This document shows, one piece after another, positions 14,061 to 20,756 of a stretch of 64,000 nucleotides of DNA. A model generated the notes under the pieces. The model was given only the letters and a program-made list of their open reading frames with translations. It had not been told where the DNA came from and did not search any database. Position 1 is the stretch's first letter. The number at the start of each line of letters is the position of its first letter. Source of the DNA: Nitrospira sp. (GTDB taxonomy: Bacteria; Nitrospirota; Nitrospiria; Nitrospirales; Nitrospiraceae); the NCBI GenBank assembly GCA_015709715.1, contig CP054184.1, positions 558,001-622,000 of the forward strand. Reading direction: 5' to 3'. The translations under genes were made by a program, and so were the position numbers.

Positions 14061-14074
14061 TACCGATACAGTAC
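14061..14074. promoter_or_regulatory. Operator-like site 5 (GTACCGATACAGTAC)
   Basis: ATACAGTAC at 14066-14074 differs from the core GTACAGTAC by one base, with a GTAC half-site to its left at 14060-14063. It lies in the 51-bp gap upstream of the 252-residue gene that opens the primase transcription unit. Confidence 0.45.
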
Positions 14075-14089
14075 ACCGGGGTTAAAAAA

Positions 14090-14533
14090 TTAGCCCTTCT
14101 TGCACCGCAAGGAGAACTGCTCCGTGATTTTCAGCGTGCCCCGCAGAGAGGCCGGGAATGTCGCCAGCAGTTCTTCCGGTTTCACCTTGGCGCCGGCAAA
14201 CTTCTCTTCTTCGATTTCCCGCACCCAGGACGACAACCGTTGATGATTGATCGCCTCTTTCACGAGATCGCCGAGGCCCTCTGACTTCAGGGATTCCATG
14301 AGCAACATGCTGGACCCGTCGACCGCGCCCGCGCGCAGGTCCCGGCGAATATAGACCACCTGCCCGCCCTTGGACTTCATCGACTGCATCCCGGCATTCT
14401 CGAACCGCTCCATGATTTGCGTCTCCAATTTGGCCATTTGGGACTTGATCGCTTCCAAGTCCTCATCCGCCTTCTTCTTCTTTTCGTCCAGCTCAATAAA
14501 CTGATTCACAAGGTCTGCTGTTGTCGCTGCCAT
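14090..14533 (-). CDS. Coiled-coil phage replication-region protein
   Basis: Product of 147 residues starting MAATTADLVNQFIELDEKKK. GGAGGAGTC upstream supports the ATG at 14533. Residues about 10-45 are a charged coiled coil; then GMQSMKSKGGQVVYIRRDL (about 48-66), and SEGLGDLVKEAINHQRLSSWVRE (about 82-104). This pattern recurs in phage proteins of unknown function located next to SNF2-type helicases, as here. The short basic C-terminus contains one Cys. No activity can be assigned. Confidence 0.65.
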   Translation of the reverse strand: MAATTADLVNQFIELDEKKKKADEDLEAIKSQMAKLETQIMERFENAGMQSMKSKGGQVVYIRRDLRAGAVDGSSMLLMESLKSEGLGDLVKEAINHQRLSSWVREIEEEKFAGAKVKPEELLATFPASLRGTLKITEQFSLRCKKG

Positions 14534-14553
14534 GACTCCTCCTTTTTTCGCGC

Positions 14554-14718
14554 CTACACCGATGCCTCTTCGACGAACCGATTCCATTCATTGATCTGGT
14601 CACGTCCGCATCCCGCGCAGAGCCGCATCCCGCGCACGTGGTACAGTTCATTATCCTTCACGCGGCACAGACAGACCGGGCATTGCGAGAGTCGATTATC
14701 CTCCCCCATCTCGTTCAT
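14554..14718 (-). CDS. Small zinc-ribbon protein
   Basis: Product of 54 residues starting MNEMGEDNRLSQCPVCLCRV. CPVC and CAGC pairs make a complete four-Cys zinc ribbon. AAAGGAGTG precedes the ATG, which overlaps the helicase stop as ATGA. The longer upstream frame is a shadow of the helicase gene. It is probably co-translated with the SNF2-type helicase; function unknown. Confidence 0.65.
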   Translation of the reverse strand: MNEMGEDNRLSQCPVCLCRVKDNELYHVRGMRLCAGCGRDQINEWNRFVEEASV

Positions 14719-16037
14719 GCCTTCACTCCTTTCAACACGCTCTCGACCACGTCCTGGCGTGCCTCGAGCGCCTTGTAGACCGCCTCGTCGACCGTGTCCC
14801 GTGCAACCAGATGGAAATAGGTCACATTCCTGTTTTGGCCTGGCCTGTGCGTACGCTTCCGCGCCTGGAGATACTCGCCCAGAGAGAACCCGAGCGAGTA
14901 GAAGACGCAATATCGCGCCCGCACAAGATTAATCCCGACACCGCCGCTCTGGATCTGGACCGCAAGAACTGGCGCCGCACCCGATTGCCAAGCAGCAAGT
15001 TCGTTTTTGCGTCCAGACAATTCGAGGGAGGCCCGCCCAAGAGCAGCGGCCACCGTATGCACGGCGTCGAGGTCGTGGTGAAATCGGCAGAAGATAACGA
15101 TGGGTTCTTCATCGTTCAGGTCCTCCATAAGATCGGCCAGCGCGTCCTGCTTGGCCGAATCCACTTGTACGAGTTCTCCATCGACGCCCGTTCCGACGTC
15201 ATGGTCCTTCTTTGCCCAGCCGCTGGCAATTTGCTGCAATCGCAGCAGTCGCGTCAGGGCATTGCTCGCTGTGACCGTCCCATCGGCTACCCCCACCACA
15301 AACTCATCTTTCAGGGTCTTATAGAGCCGCATGGCATAGGCCGACAGCCGCACAGGCCGGACCACGTCGACGGCTTCCGGCAGGTTTTGCACATCCACCG
15401 ATGTGACCCGGTAGGCGATGGAATAGAATTTCTTCTGCAGATCGTCCTGGTTTTCGTATCCCAGGACTTGATGATTGCCGTAGCCACCCATCTTGGCGTA
15501 GCGTGCCCGGAATGCCGTGAAGCTGGTCCCAAAGATCCCCTTGTCCAGGAATCGGTACTGCGCGTACACATCGAGGGGACTGTGAGGCATCGGGGTCCCT
15601 GTCAGGCACAACCGGTTCGGCGTGACATCGCCCAGGCGGGACACGAACATAGCCGCTTTCCCGCCAGGGGCTTTGATCCGGTGGGACTCGTCACAAATCA
15701 CGGCATCCCAGCCGGCCCGCAGGAGGGTATTGCTCATGCCGTCCCTCCAAGCCGCGTCATAGTTCAGAATGACGATCGCCGGTGTGGACCGTGCCCGCTG
15801 CAGCGTCAGGAACGTCGCCAGGGCCTCACTGCGCTGCTTCGTGGTTCCATCATCGAGGGGGAGGCATCCCACTGGCCGCGCACCATGCCGCTCGAACTCC
15901 GCCGGCCACACTTGGACCACTGACTTAGGACACAGAATCAAGGTGCGCATCCATCCTTTATTGATAACAATATCGACCGCAATTTTTGACTTGCGTTCAG
16001 CCCGTCCCCATGTCCAGCGCGAGCATAACGGCTCCAC
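14715..16037 (-). CDS. SNF2-type helicase, C-terminal part of a split gene
   Basis: Residues from K16 on are a normal SNF2 ATPase: KSKIAVDIV, LILCPKSVVQVW, CDESH (DEAH-like box, 115-119), LTGTPMPHS, and in lobe 2 QSGGVGINLV and QARKRTHRPGQ. The first 15 residues (from a GTG at 16037) are not native. The missing P-loop start, AVMLALDMGTG, is encoded in another frame at 16032-16000, and then a 7-nt insertion TGAACGC (15999-15993) breaks the frame before the Walker lysine codon (15992-15990). Either the gene is broken, the 7 nt is a sequence error, or expression needs frameshifting. Partner: the N-terminal fragment at 16446-16796. Confidence 0.75.
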   Translation of the reverse strand: MEPLCSRWTWGRAERKSKIAVDIVINKGWMRTLILCPKSVVQVWPAEFERHGARPVGCLPLDDGTTKQRSEALATFLTLQRARSTPAIVILNYDAAWRDGMSNTLLRAGWDAVICDESHRIKAPGGKAAMFVSRLGDVTPNRLCLTGTPMPHSPLDVYAQYRFLDKGIFGTSFTAFRARYAKMGGYGNHQVLGYENQDDLQKKFYSIAYRVTSVDVQNLPEAVDVVRPVRLSAYAMRLYKTLKDEFVVGVADGTVTASNALTRLLRLQQIASGWAKKDHDVGTGVDGELVQVDSAKQDALADLMEDLNDEEPIVIFCRFHHDLDAVHTVAAALGRASLELSGRKNELAAWQSGAAPVLAVQIQSGGVGINLVRARYCVFYSLGFSLGEYLQARKRTHRPGQNRNVTYFHLVARDTVDEAVYKALEARQDVVESVLKGVKA

Positions 16038-16454
16038 GCGGACGGGGACGGGTAGACGCCTCCTTAACGTCCATGGAAGTGATGCCTGGCATGTTCAGCC
16101 CTCGTCATCAATTGAAGGTTTTCCGGTCGGTTGTCTCGCTTATCTTCGTTTTTATGATGCACGATTTCATCTGATCGAAGCGGCCGTCCGATGATGCGCT
16201 CCATCACCACACGATGCTCATGCCGCCCATAGCACTTTCGATAGGTCTTCCGCTCTCCCCGATCAATATGCGCCGCGCGAATCTTGTCCTTAAATCGTCT
16301 CCCGACCTCGGCGTTGCGCCGAGGGTTATTGTGCTTTTTCAGCCAGCACTGGCGGGAGCAGTAGAGCCGTGGCGTCCTCTCCGGATAGGACCAGGCCGTA
16401 AATTCACGCTGGCAGGTTGGGCACATGGTCGTAATCTTCGGCACCTTACAGACC
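16033..16454 (-). mobile_element. 422-bp HNH-carrying insertion splitting the SNF2 helicase gene
   Basis: The N-terminal fragment ends FAIDMLGG and then L-stop; the natural continuation (GCC GTT ATG, AVMLALDMGTG) resumes at 16032. A GGA codon lies at both edges (16457-16455 and 16035-16033), and removing the 422 bp between them joins the coding frame. Almost the whole insert is the HNH gene (381 bp), leaving too little sequence for a group I intron core. It is therefore best read as a free-standing homing endonuclease gene inserted into the helicase gene. Confidence 0.6.
16064..16444 (-). CDS. HNH homing endonuclease inside the SNF2 helicase gene
   Basis: Product of 126 residues from a GTG at 16444, with GGGAGG inside the end of the helicase fragment serving as ribosome site. 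Zinc module CPTCQREF (residues 8-15) and YCSRQCW (about 28-34). HNH core GRPLRSDEIVHHKNEDKRDN (about 87-106) with RPENLQLMTRAEHARHH at the end. It is clearly related to the HNH protein at 10899-11336. The stop codon is followed at once by AAGGAGG, which may help re-initiate on the helicase C-terminal part. Confidence 0.85.
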   Translation of the reverse strand: MPKITTMCPTCQREFTAWSYPERTPRLYCSRQCWLKKHNNPRRNAEVGRRFKDKIRAAHIDRGERKTYRKCYGRHEHRVVMERIIGRPLRSDEIVHHKNEDKRDNRPENLQLMTRAEHARHHFHGR

Positions 16455-16796
16455 TCCCAGCATATCGATCGCGAACCAGAATGCCCGCGCCTGATGTGGC
16501 CAGGGCGTGGTTTTGGTCTGCGGAATGTTCGGCAGGTTTTCCGCCGTCTTCAACTCGGCCGCTTTGGCGATCCGCTCTGCCTCCACGAGCAGCGCCGCGG
16601 CATGATCGCTCCACGTGCTGGTTTCCGAAGGAATCGCGTCAAAGACCGCCCGCGCAGCATGCGGCGTCGGCGGGTAGACCCAGACATGCAGCTCCTTGTT
16701 CCAGCGCGCGCCGGGAACCCCTTTCAGGGCATCCTTCAGCGCAAACGGCGCCCGGACGGCCAGCTTGTCATCGGTGAGATACACATGGCAGAGCAT
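16446..16796 (-). CDS. SNF2-type helicase, N-terminal fragment
   Basis: Product of 116 residues. The N-terminal ~65 residues form a small alpha/beta substrate-binding-like module (GARWNKELHVWVYPPTPHAA). The end, TTPWPHQARAFWFAIDMLGG, is the Q-motif-like segment that precedes the P-loop in SNF2 helicases. The frame then stops two codons later inside the HNH insertion. Together with the C-terminal part it would make a ~550-residue SNF2 protein, a usual size for phage members. Alone it has no ATPase site. Confidence 0.75.
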   Translation of the reverse strand: MLCHVYLTDDKLAVRAPFALKDALKGVPGARWNKELHVWVYPPTPHAARAVFDAIPSETSTWSDHAAALLVEAERIAKAAELKTAENLPNIPQTKTTPWPHQARAFWFAIDMLGGL

Positions 16797-16798
16797 AG

Positions 16799-16906
16799 CT
16801 AGTTCTCCTCGGCGCGACGTGCCGCCTCAATGCGGTCCAGCATCCAGGCCACGCCCCCCACCCACCCAAGGGCAAATCCGAGCCCCGCGACAATGATCAT
16901 TCGCAT
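16799..16906 (-). CDS. 35-residue membrane protein
   Basis: Reads MRMIIVAGLGFALGWVGGVA followed by MLDRIEAARRAEEN: one transmembrane helix (residues 3-21) with a charged C-terminal tail. A G-rich ribosome site lies upstream of the ATG at 16906, and the stop is two bases from the helicase fragment start. Small single-span proteins are common near phage regulatory regions; role unknown. Confidence 0.5.
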   Translation of the reverse strand: MRMIIVAGLGFALGWVGGVAWMLDRIEAARRAEEN

Positions 16907-16914
16907 ACGTCCCC

Positions 16915-17079
16915 CTACTTCCTGGCCTTCAGCCAAGCCGCGATATACCGAGCCTGCAGGACCCTCTGCGGAAGGCCTCGCTGTCGACTGTTCCGCGCTG
17001 TCCGGCAGCAATGCGCGGCTCCATAGAACAAAACCCCCAGCATGGCCGCGTCCATGATCCAGCCGAGATAGATCAACAT
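16915..17079 (-). CDS. 54-residue membrane-associated protein
   Basis: Starts MLIYLGWIMDAAMLGVLFYG, one predicted transmembrane helix, followed by a CC pair and a basic C-terminal half (RNSRQRGLPQRVLQARYIAA). GGAGG upstream supports the ATG at 17079; the longer frame is a shadow. It sits directly downstream of the ribbon-helix-helix-like gene and is likely expressed from the same promoter. Confidence 0.5.
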   Translation of the reverse strand: MLIYLGWIMDAAMLGVLFYGAAHCCRTARNSRQRGLPQRVLQARYIAAWLKARK

Positions 17080-17090
17080 GGGAACCTCCG

Positions 17091-17285
17091 TCAGGACTTG
17101 GTGGGCGCACTCGGTTTCAGGCCGGCCTCTTGCTCCAACAGCGGGAGCCCCAGCTCGAGACAGCGGATAATCTGCGCGCTCACCGTCCATCGCGGGCGCG
17201 CCTTCTGGACGCGCTTCATGCGCCGATGTACCGATGGATCGGGATACCCAACAACGGGCTTCGAGAATGCGGGATTGTGCGGCAT
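17091..17285 (-). CDS. Ribbon-helix-helix-like DNA-binding protein (leftward regulator)
   Basis: Product of 64 residues. A short beta-like segment (KPVVGY, 9-14) is followed by a basic helix (SVHRRMKRVQKAR), a turn (PRWTVS) and a second helix (AQIIRCLELGLPLLEQ), the layout of Arc/MetJ-type ribbon-helix-helix repressors. AGGAGG precedes the ATG. It is the first gene read from the promoter that contains the perfect 19-bp palindrome, so it may repress its own promoter and the leftward operon, or act as a Cro-like antagonist. The fold assignment is by pattern only. Confidence 0.55.
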   Translation of the reverse strand: MPHNPAFSKPVVGYPDPSVHRRMKRVQKARPRWTVSAQIIRCLELGLPLLEQEAGLKPSAPTKS

Positions 17286-17310
17286 AACGACCTCCTACTG
17301 TATGGTGCTG

Positions 17311-17329
17311 TACTTGTACAGTACAAGTA
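17311..17329. promoter_or_regulatory. Operator site 6: perfect 19-bp palindrome
   Basis: TACTTGTAC-A-GTACAAGTA is a perfect inverted repeat. It covers most of the spacer and all of the -10 box of the leftward promoter, so a bound dimer would block transcription of the whole minus-strand early region. It is the best copy of a motif (core GTACAGTAC) that recurs at 2755, 2868, 3367, 11618 and 14066. Confidence 0.75.
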
Positions 17330-17341
17330 TGATACTGTCAA
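17313..17341 (-). promoter_or_regulatory. Predicted leftward early promoter
   Basis: On the minus strand: TTGACA (17341-17336, perfect -35), a 17-nt spacer, and TACAAG (17318-17313) as -10. It drives the ribbon-helix-helix-like gene and probably the genes beyond. The -10 and spacer are buried in the palindrome at 17311-17329. Confidence 0.6.
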
Positions 17342-17379
17342 GCACAAAAATACACGGATTGATTTTGTAGAAAAAGAGC

Positions 17380-17408
17380 TGGACGCGGAACTATTCCGGT
17401 ACTATACT
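17380..17408 (+). promoter_or_regulatory. Predicted rightward promoter
   Basis: TGGACG (17380-17385), a 17-nt spacer, and TATACT (17403-17408), placed 37 bp above the ATG at 17445, with AAAGGAGG as ribosome site at 17431-17438. GTAC half-sites lie at 17400-17403 and 17424-17427. Together with the leftward promoter it forms a divergent control region of about 100 bp. Confidence 0.5.
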
Positions 17409-17444
17409 TTCACTGTAAGCGCAGTACGAGAAAGGAGGTGATGT

Positions 17445-17705
17445 ATGATGGCAACAGCCAGCGTGAAGAAGTCGGGCCGGTCGAGTGAGCGCGTGAAGCG
17501 CGTTCACGATCTTGACCAGGTGACGGCGTGGGTCAACCCGCGTCTGGGTATCAAGGAGCGGTTGAAGCGCATTAAGGAGATTGATCAACGGCAGTCGGAA
17601 AGCCGAGTGGCCGAGGATGCGCTCTTGATGTATTTGCCGATCCTGGAGCAACGCATTTTGCCCAGCTATGGAGTGCCCGCCCGGGAGAAGAAGCCCGGGG
17701 CCTAG
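17445..17705 (+). CDS. Ribbon-helix-helix-like protein (rightward, candidate repressor)
   Basis: Product of 86 residues; Met2 may be the true start given the ribosome-site spacing. Basic N-terminus, a beta-like stretch (VTAWVNPRL, 27-35), a helix (GIKERLKRIKEID), a turn (QRQSES) and a second helix (RVAEDALLMYLPILEQRI). This is again an Arc/CopG-like layout and resembles the leftward protein in SxSxxxExxLxxxLPxLE spacing. It is the only gene of the element read toward the tRNA and lies at its very end, where a lysogeny repressor would be expected to be transcribed. Identity is inferred. Confidence 0.5.
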   Translation: MMATASVKKSGRSSERVKRVHDLDQVTAWVNPRLGIKERLKRIKEIDQRQSESRVAEDALLMYLPILEQRILPSYGVPAREKKPGA

Positions 17706-17763
17706 TTGGGGAGATACCGAGGGTAGCGCAGTAGGAGTGTGACTGGGGAGGGAGAACAGGAGT

Positions 17764-17840
17764 TGGTCGGGGCGAGAGGATTTGAACCTCTGACATCCTG
17801 CTCCCAAAGCAGGCGCGCTACCAGGCTGCGCTACGCCCCG
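17764..17840 (-). tRNA. tRNA-Pro(UGG)
   Basis: 77 nt including an encoded CCA. Acceptor stem CGGGGCG/CGCCCCG, D-arm GCGC...GCGC, anticodon arm CCTGC-TTTGGGA-GCAGG with anticodon TGG, T-arm AGAGG-TTCAAAT-CCTCT. The 3' end faces the phage element to the left, so this is the probable attachment site. The 5' end overlaps the last ten bases of rdgB. Confidence 0.97.
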
Positions 17841-18451
17841 ACTGATTGATGCTCCGCCAACATCCCCCGTAACAGGTCCTTCGCTTGCGCAAAGGCCCGC
17901 GCACGATGGCTGATCCGGTTCTTCACATCCGGCGGCAACTGGGCCAAGGTCTGCCGGCGGTCCTCCAGCAGGAAAATGGGATCGTAACCAAACCCATGGG
18001 ACCCGGTTGCCGCTTCGGCAATCCACCCCTCCAACGTCCCCTTCACCGAGGCCGTGCGGCCGCCGGGAAAGGCAATGGCCGCGACCGTGACAAACCGCGC
18101 CTGCCGGTTGCTCGCAGGCACATCACGCAGTTCCTGTAATAGTTTGCGGCAATTGTCCTCGTAGGTGGCCTGTTCCCCCGCATAGCGGGCGGCGAAGGCT
18201 CCCGGACGGCCCCCCAAGGCGTCGACCTCCAGTCCAGTGTCGTCGGCGACGGCCGGGAGGCCGGTGTACTGCGCAATCTCCACAGCCTTCTTCAGGGCAT
18301 TGGCCTCGCAGGTTTCACCGTCTTCAACCACGTCCGGCGCCTGGGGAAAGTCATCCAACGTCATAATGGCGACGTCTAGATCCCGCAACAAGGCCATCAG
18401 CTCCTGCTTCTTGTGCTGATTCCGGGTCGCAAGGACGATTCGCCTGGTCAC
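17831..18451 (-). CDS. rdgB: RdgB/HAM1 non-canonical purine NTP pyrophosphatase
   Basis: Product of 206 residues. It hydrolyses ITP, XTP and dITP to monophosphates, keeping deaminated purines out of DNA and RNA. Signature features: [14 protein letters not shown] (5-18, the substrate-binding TxxxxK segment), [15 protein letters not shown] (catalytic Asp pair), GFGYDPIF near the C-terminal third, and a terminal helix with SHRARA. The GTG start at 18451 forms a GTGA overlap with rph. The stop codon TAG lies inside the 5' end of tRNA-Pro, so mRNA and tRNA overlap by ten bases. The rph-rdgB pairing is common in bacteria. Confidence 0.95.
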   Translation of the reverse strand: MTRRIVLATRNQHKKQELMALLRDLDVAIMTLDDFPQAPDVVEDGETCEANALKKAVEIAQYTGLPAVADDTGLEVDALGGRPGAFAARYAGEQATYEDNCRKLLQELRDVPASNRQARFVTVAAIAFPGGRTASVKGTLEGWIAEAATGSHGFGYDPIFLLEDRRQTLAQLPPDVKNRISHRARAFAQAKDLLRGMLAEHQSVGA

Positions 18452-19191
18452 TCGAGCGCCCCGATCAACGACTTCTGCATCTCGACCAGTTCGCAAATCG
18501 CGCCCCAGCCGAGATGGAGAAACTCGTCCATATCCTTCTTGTCGAACGGCGTCCGTTCAGCCGTGCCCTGCACTTCCACGTACCGTCCCGCGCCGGTCAT
18601 CACCAGGTTGAGGTCTACATCTGCCTGTGAATCCTCTTGGTAGGCCAAGTCGACCATCACCGTTCCGCCGACCTTGCCCACGCTGATCGCCGCCAGGTAA
18701 TCGGCCAGCGGACTCTTTTTGATCAATTCTTTCCGTTTCAACACGGCCAGGGCGTCCGCCAGCGCGATGAAGGCCCCGGTGATGGACGCGGTGCGCGTCC
18801 CGCCGTCCGCTTGGATGACATCGCAATCGATCCAGACGGTTCGTTCGCCTAACCGGGTGGTATCGGTCACGGCCCGCAAGGCCCGTCCTACCAGCCGTTG
18901 AATTTCAAGCGTCCGTCCACCCTGTTTGCCCTTCACCGCCTCGCGCGGCGACCGATCATGGGTCGCTCGCGGCAACATCGCATATTCCGCCGTCACCCAG
19001 CCTCGGCCCTTGTCCCGCAAGAAGGGCGGGACCTTTTCCTCCACCGAAGCCGTGCAAATCACCTTCGTATCGCCCATTTCGATCAGCACCGAACCTTCAG
19101 CATGCTTGATGAAGTCCCGCGTCACCTTGACGGGACGGATTTGATCCCGCCGCCGCCCGTCGACCCGACTGCCGCTTGCCCCGCTCACCAT
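18448..19191 (-). CDS. rph: Ribonuclease PH
   Basis: Product of 247 residues. A phosphate-dependent 3'-5' exoribonuclease that trims tRNA 3' ends. Start at 19191 ([17 protein letters not shown]) with AAGGAGA upstream. Recognisable blocks: [53 protein letters not shown] (RNase PH signature), [13 protein letters not shown], and [19 protein letters not shown]. Length is normal. First gene of an rph-rdgB-tRNA-Pro unit; having a tRNA 3'-end-processing enzyme co-transcribed with a tRNA is a suggestive arrangement. Confidence 0.96.
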   Translation of the reverse strand: MVSGASGSRVDGRRRDQIRPVKVTRDFIKHAEGSVLIEMGDTKVICTASVEEKVPPFLRDKGRGWVTAEYAMLPRATHDRSPREAVKGKQGGRTLEIQRLVGRALRAVTDTTRLGERTVWIDCDVIQADGGTRTASITGAFIALADALAVLKRKELIKKSPLADYLAAISVGKVGGTVMVDLAYQEDSQADVDLNLVMTGAGRYVEVQGTAERTPFDKKDMDEFLHLGWGAICELVEMQKSLIGALE

Positions 19192-19559
19192 CGACTCGCT
19201 CTCCTTCCCGCACCTCGGCCATTCAAAGGTGCGAATTATAGTGAAGGGTCCGGTAAAGAGCAAACGCTGTCATCCCCTCACCAACGGCGGAAAAATTTTC
19301 CCCCTCGACATCACGGTTCCGGACAGGCGACGGCAGTGGCGTCAGAGTTGACACTCCGACCGATTCTCGTACCGAGTGAGGTCCGTATGGTTGCCCACAG
19401 GAACTTGTCCCGCATTCACAGGAGTTACTGTTTCCGCTTCCTTCGAATTTTTCATGGCATGGAAGGTGCAAAATCCCCAAGTTCCATCTTGTTCCCACTA
19501 CAGACCCAGGAACAATTGACCGATAAGCGATCGACCCCTAACAGCGCGAGTGAGTCCAT
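19192..19559. other. Intergenic region between rph and the REC/HD-GYP gene
   Basis: A 368-bp divergent gap. The rph side holds the promoter at 19235-19263. The rest has no frame that looks protein-like, no clear hairpin and no RNA fold I recognise. TTGACA occurs at 19347-19352 on the plus strand without a good -10 box, so the promoter of the response-regulator gene is unclear. Confidence 0.5.
19235..19263 (-). promoter_or_regulatory. Predicted promoter of rph-rdgB-tRNA-Pro
   Basis: On the minus strand: TTGCTC (19263-19258), a 17-nt spacer and TATAAT (19240-19235), 44 bp above the rph start. The perfect -10 box makes this a strong candidate for a housekeeping promoter. Confidence 0.65.
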
Positions 19560-20756
19560 ATGAGTAGTTCGACCGTCAGTGAACCGACCGTGAAACCGTC
19601 ACTACTGGAAAACCGCAATATCCTCATCGTCGACGACGAGGAGCCCATTCGTCGTCTATTGGGCTATCTGCTTCAGCCCCACGGCTACCAGGTCAGCTTG
19701 GCGGGAGAGTCCCGCGAGGCTCGTCAACATTTGGATAGGGGGCCCTTTGCCCTCGTGCTCTGTGATGTCAACATGCCGGGTGAGTCCGGCATGGACCTCG
19801 TCCGCCATATCCTGACGGAATATCCCTCCACGGCCGTCATCATGATCACCGGCCTCGACAGCCCCGTGCTCGCCAACGCCGCACTGGACATGGGCGCCTT
19901 CGGCTACATCATCAAGCCCTTCGAGGCGAACGAGGTGCTGATCAACGTCGCCAATGCCCTGCGGCGCCGCAAGCTCGAAATCGAAAACGCCATGCACCGG
20001 GAGAATCTGGAAGAAGTCGTGCGTACGAGGACCATCGCCCTACAGCAAGCGCTGGATTGGCTGGAGCGGAGCGAAAAGGAACTACGGTTGTCGCGCGAGG
20101 AGACGATCCAACGACTCGCCATCGCCGCGGAATTTCGTGACAGCGCCACAGCCCAACACATTCAACGAATGAGCCACTACTGCGAGTTGCTGGCCCGCCG
20201 TTCCGGCCTGTCCGCCGAGCGTTGCGACCTCATTCGCACCGCAAGCCCGATGCACGATATCGGGAAGATCGGCACCCCCGACCATGTCCTGCTGAAGCCG
20301 GGGAAATTTACGCCGGAGGAGTTCAAAGTCATCACTCAGCATACGGAGATCGGCTACCGCATTCTCGCCGGGTCCGATTCCGAACTGCTCAAGGTCGCGG
20401 CGCTGATCGCCTGGACGCATCACGAACGGTACGACGGTACGGGCTATCCGCGCGGGCTCAAGGGAAACGAGATTCCCTTGGAAGGGCGGATCGTGTCCAT
20501 CGCCGACAATTTCGACGCGCTCACGACCGAGCGGGTCTACAAGCCGGCCTACGACTTCGAACATGCGAAGGAATTGATGATCAAGGAGCGGGGCAAACAT
20601 TTCGACCCCGAACTGCTCGACGTCTTCATGGCGTCGATGGACGAGATTCGACGCATCCATGACCAGTATGAAGACCGCTCGCTTCGCAGCCCCCTGCGCC
20701 AGAGCGCGGCGCTCTCGAAGGATGGAAAGCCCCATGGCACGACGGACTACGCCTGA
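19560..20756 (+). CDS. Response regulator with HD-GYP phosphodiesterase domain (RpfG type)
   Basis: Product of 398 residues. REC domain at 19-140 with acidic pocket Asp25/Asp26, phospho-acceptor Asp69 and Lys119. A coiled linker follows (140-185), then an HD-GYP domain (about 186-370) with HD at 232-233 and HHERYDGTGYP at 287-297. HD-GYP proteins hydrolyse cyclic di-GMP. Here the GYP-proximal residues are intact, so activity controlled by phosphorylation of the receiver is expected. No kinase gene is adjacent; the hybrid kinase at 29 kb is too far to assign. The last 23 bp overlap the next gene. Confidence 0.9.
   Translation: MSSSTVSEPTVKPSLLENRNILIVDDEEPIRRLLGYLLQPHGYQVSLAGESREARQHLDRGPFALVLCDVNMPGESGMDLVRHILTEYPSTAVIMITGLDSPVLANAALDMGAFGYIIKPFEANEVLINVANALRRRKLEIENAMHRENLEEVVRTRTIALQQALDWLERSEKELRLSREETIQRLAIAAEFRDSATAQHIQRMSHYCELLARRSGLSAERCDLIRTASPMHDIGKIGTPDHVLLKPGKFTPEEFKVITQHTEIGYRILAGSDSELLKVAALIAWTHHERYDGTGYPRGLKGNEIPLEGRIVSIADNFDALTTERVYKPAYDFEHAKELMIKERGKHFDPELLDVFMASMDEIRRIHDQYEDRSLRSPLRQSAALSKDGKPHGTTDYA

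Noticed and set aside
16033-16454. Group I or group II intron in the SNF2 gene
   Set aside because: The insert is only 422 bp and 381 bp of it is the HNH gene, leaving no room for a ribozyme core. No group II reverse transcriptase or domain V-like hairpin was seen.
16033-16457. T4 gene 60-like translational bypass across the GGA codons
   Set aside because: The gap is 422 nt, far longer than the known 50-nt hop, and contains a full gene with its own start. Kept only as an analogy.
1-17763. CRISPR array among the short repeats
   Set aside because: The repeats are 9-16 bp, irregularly spaced and lie over gene starts or promoters; there are no regular spacers or cas genes.
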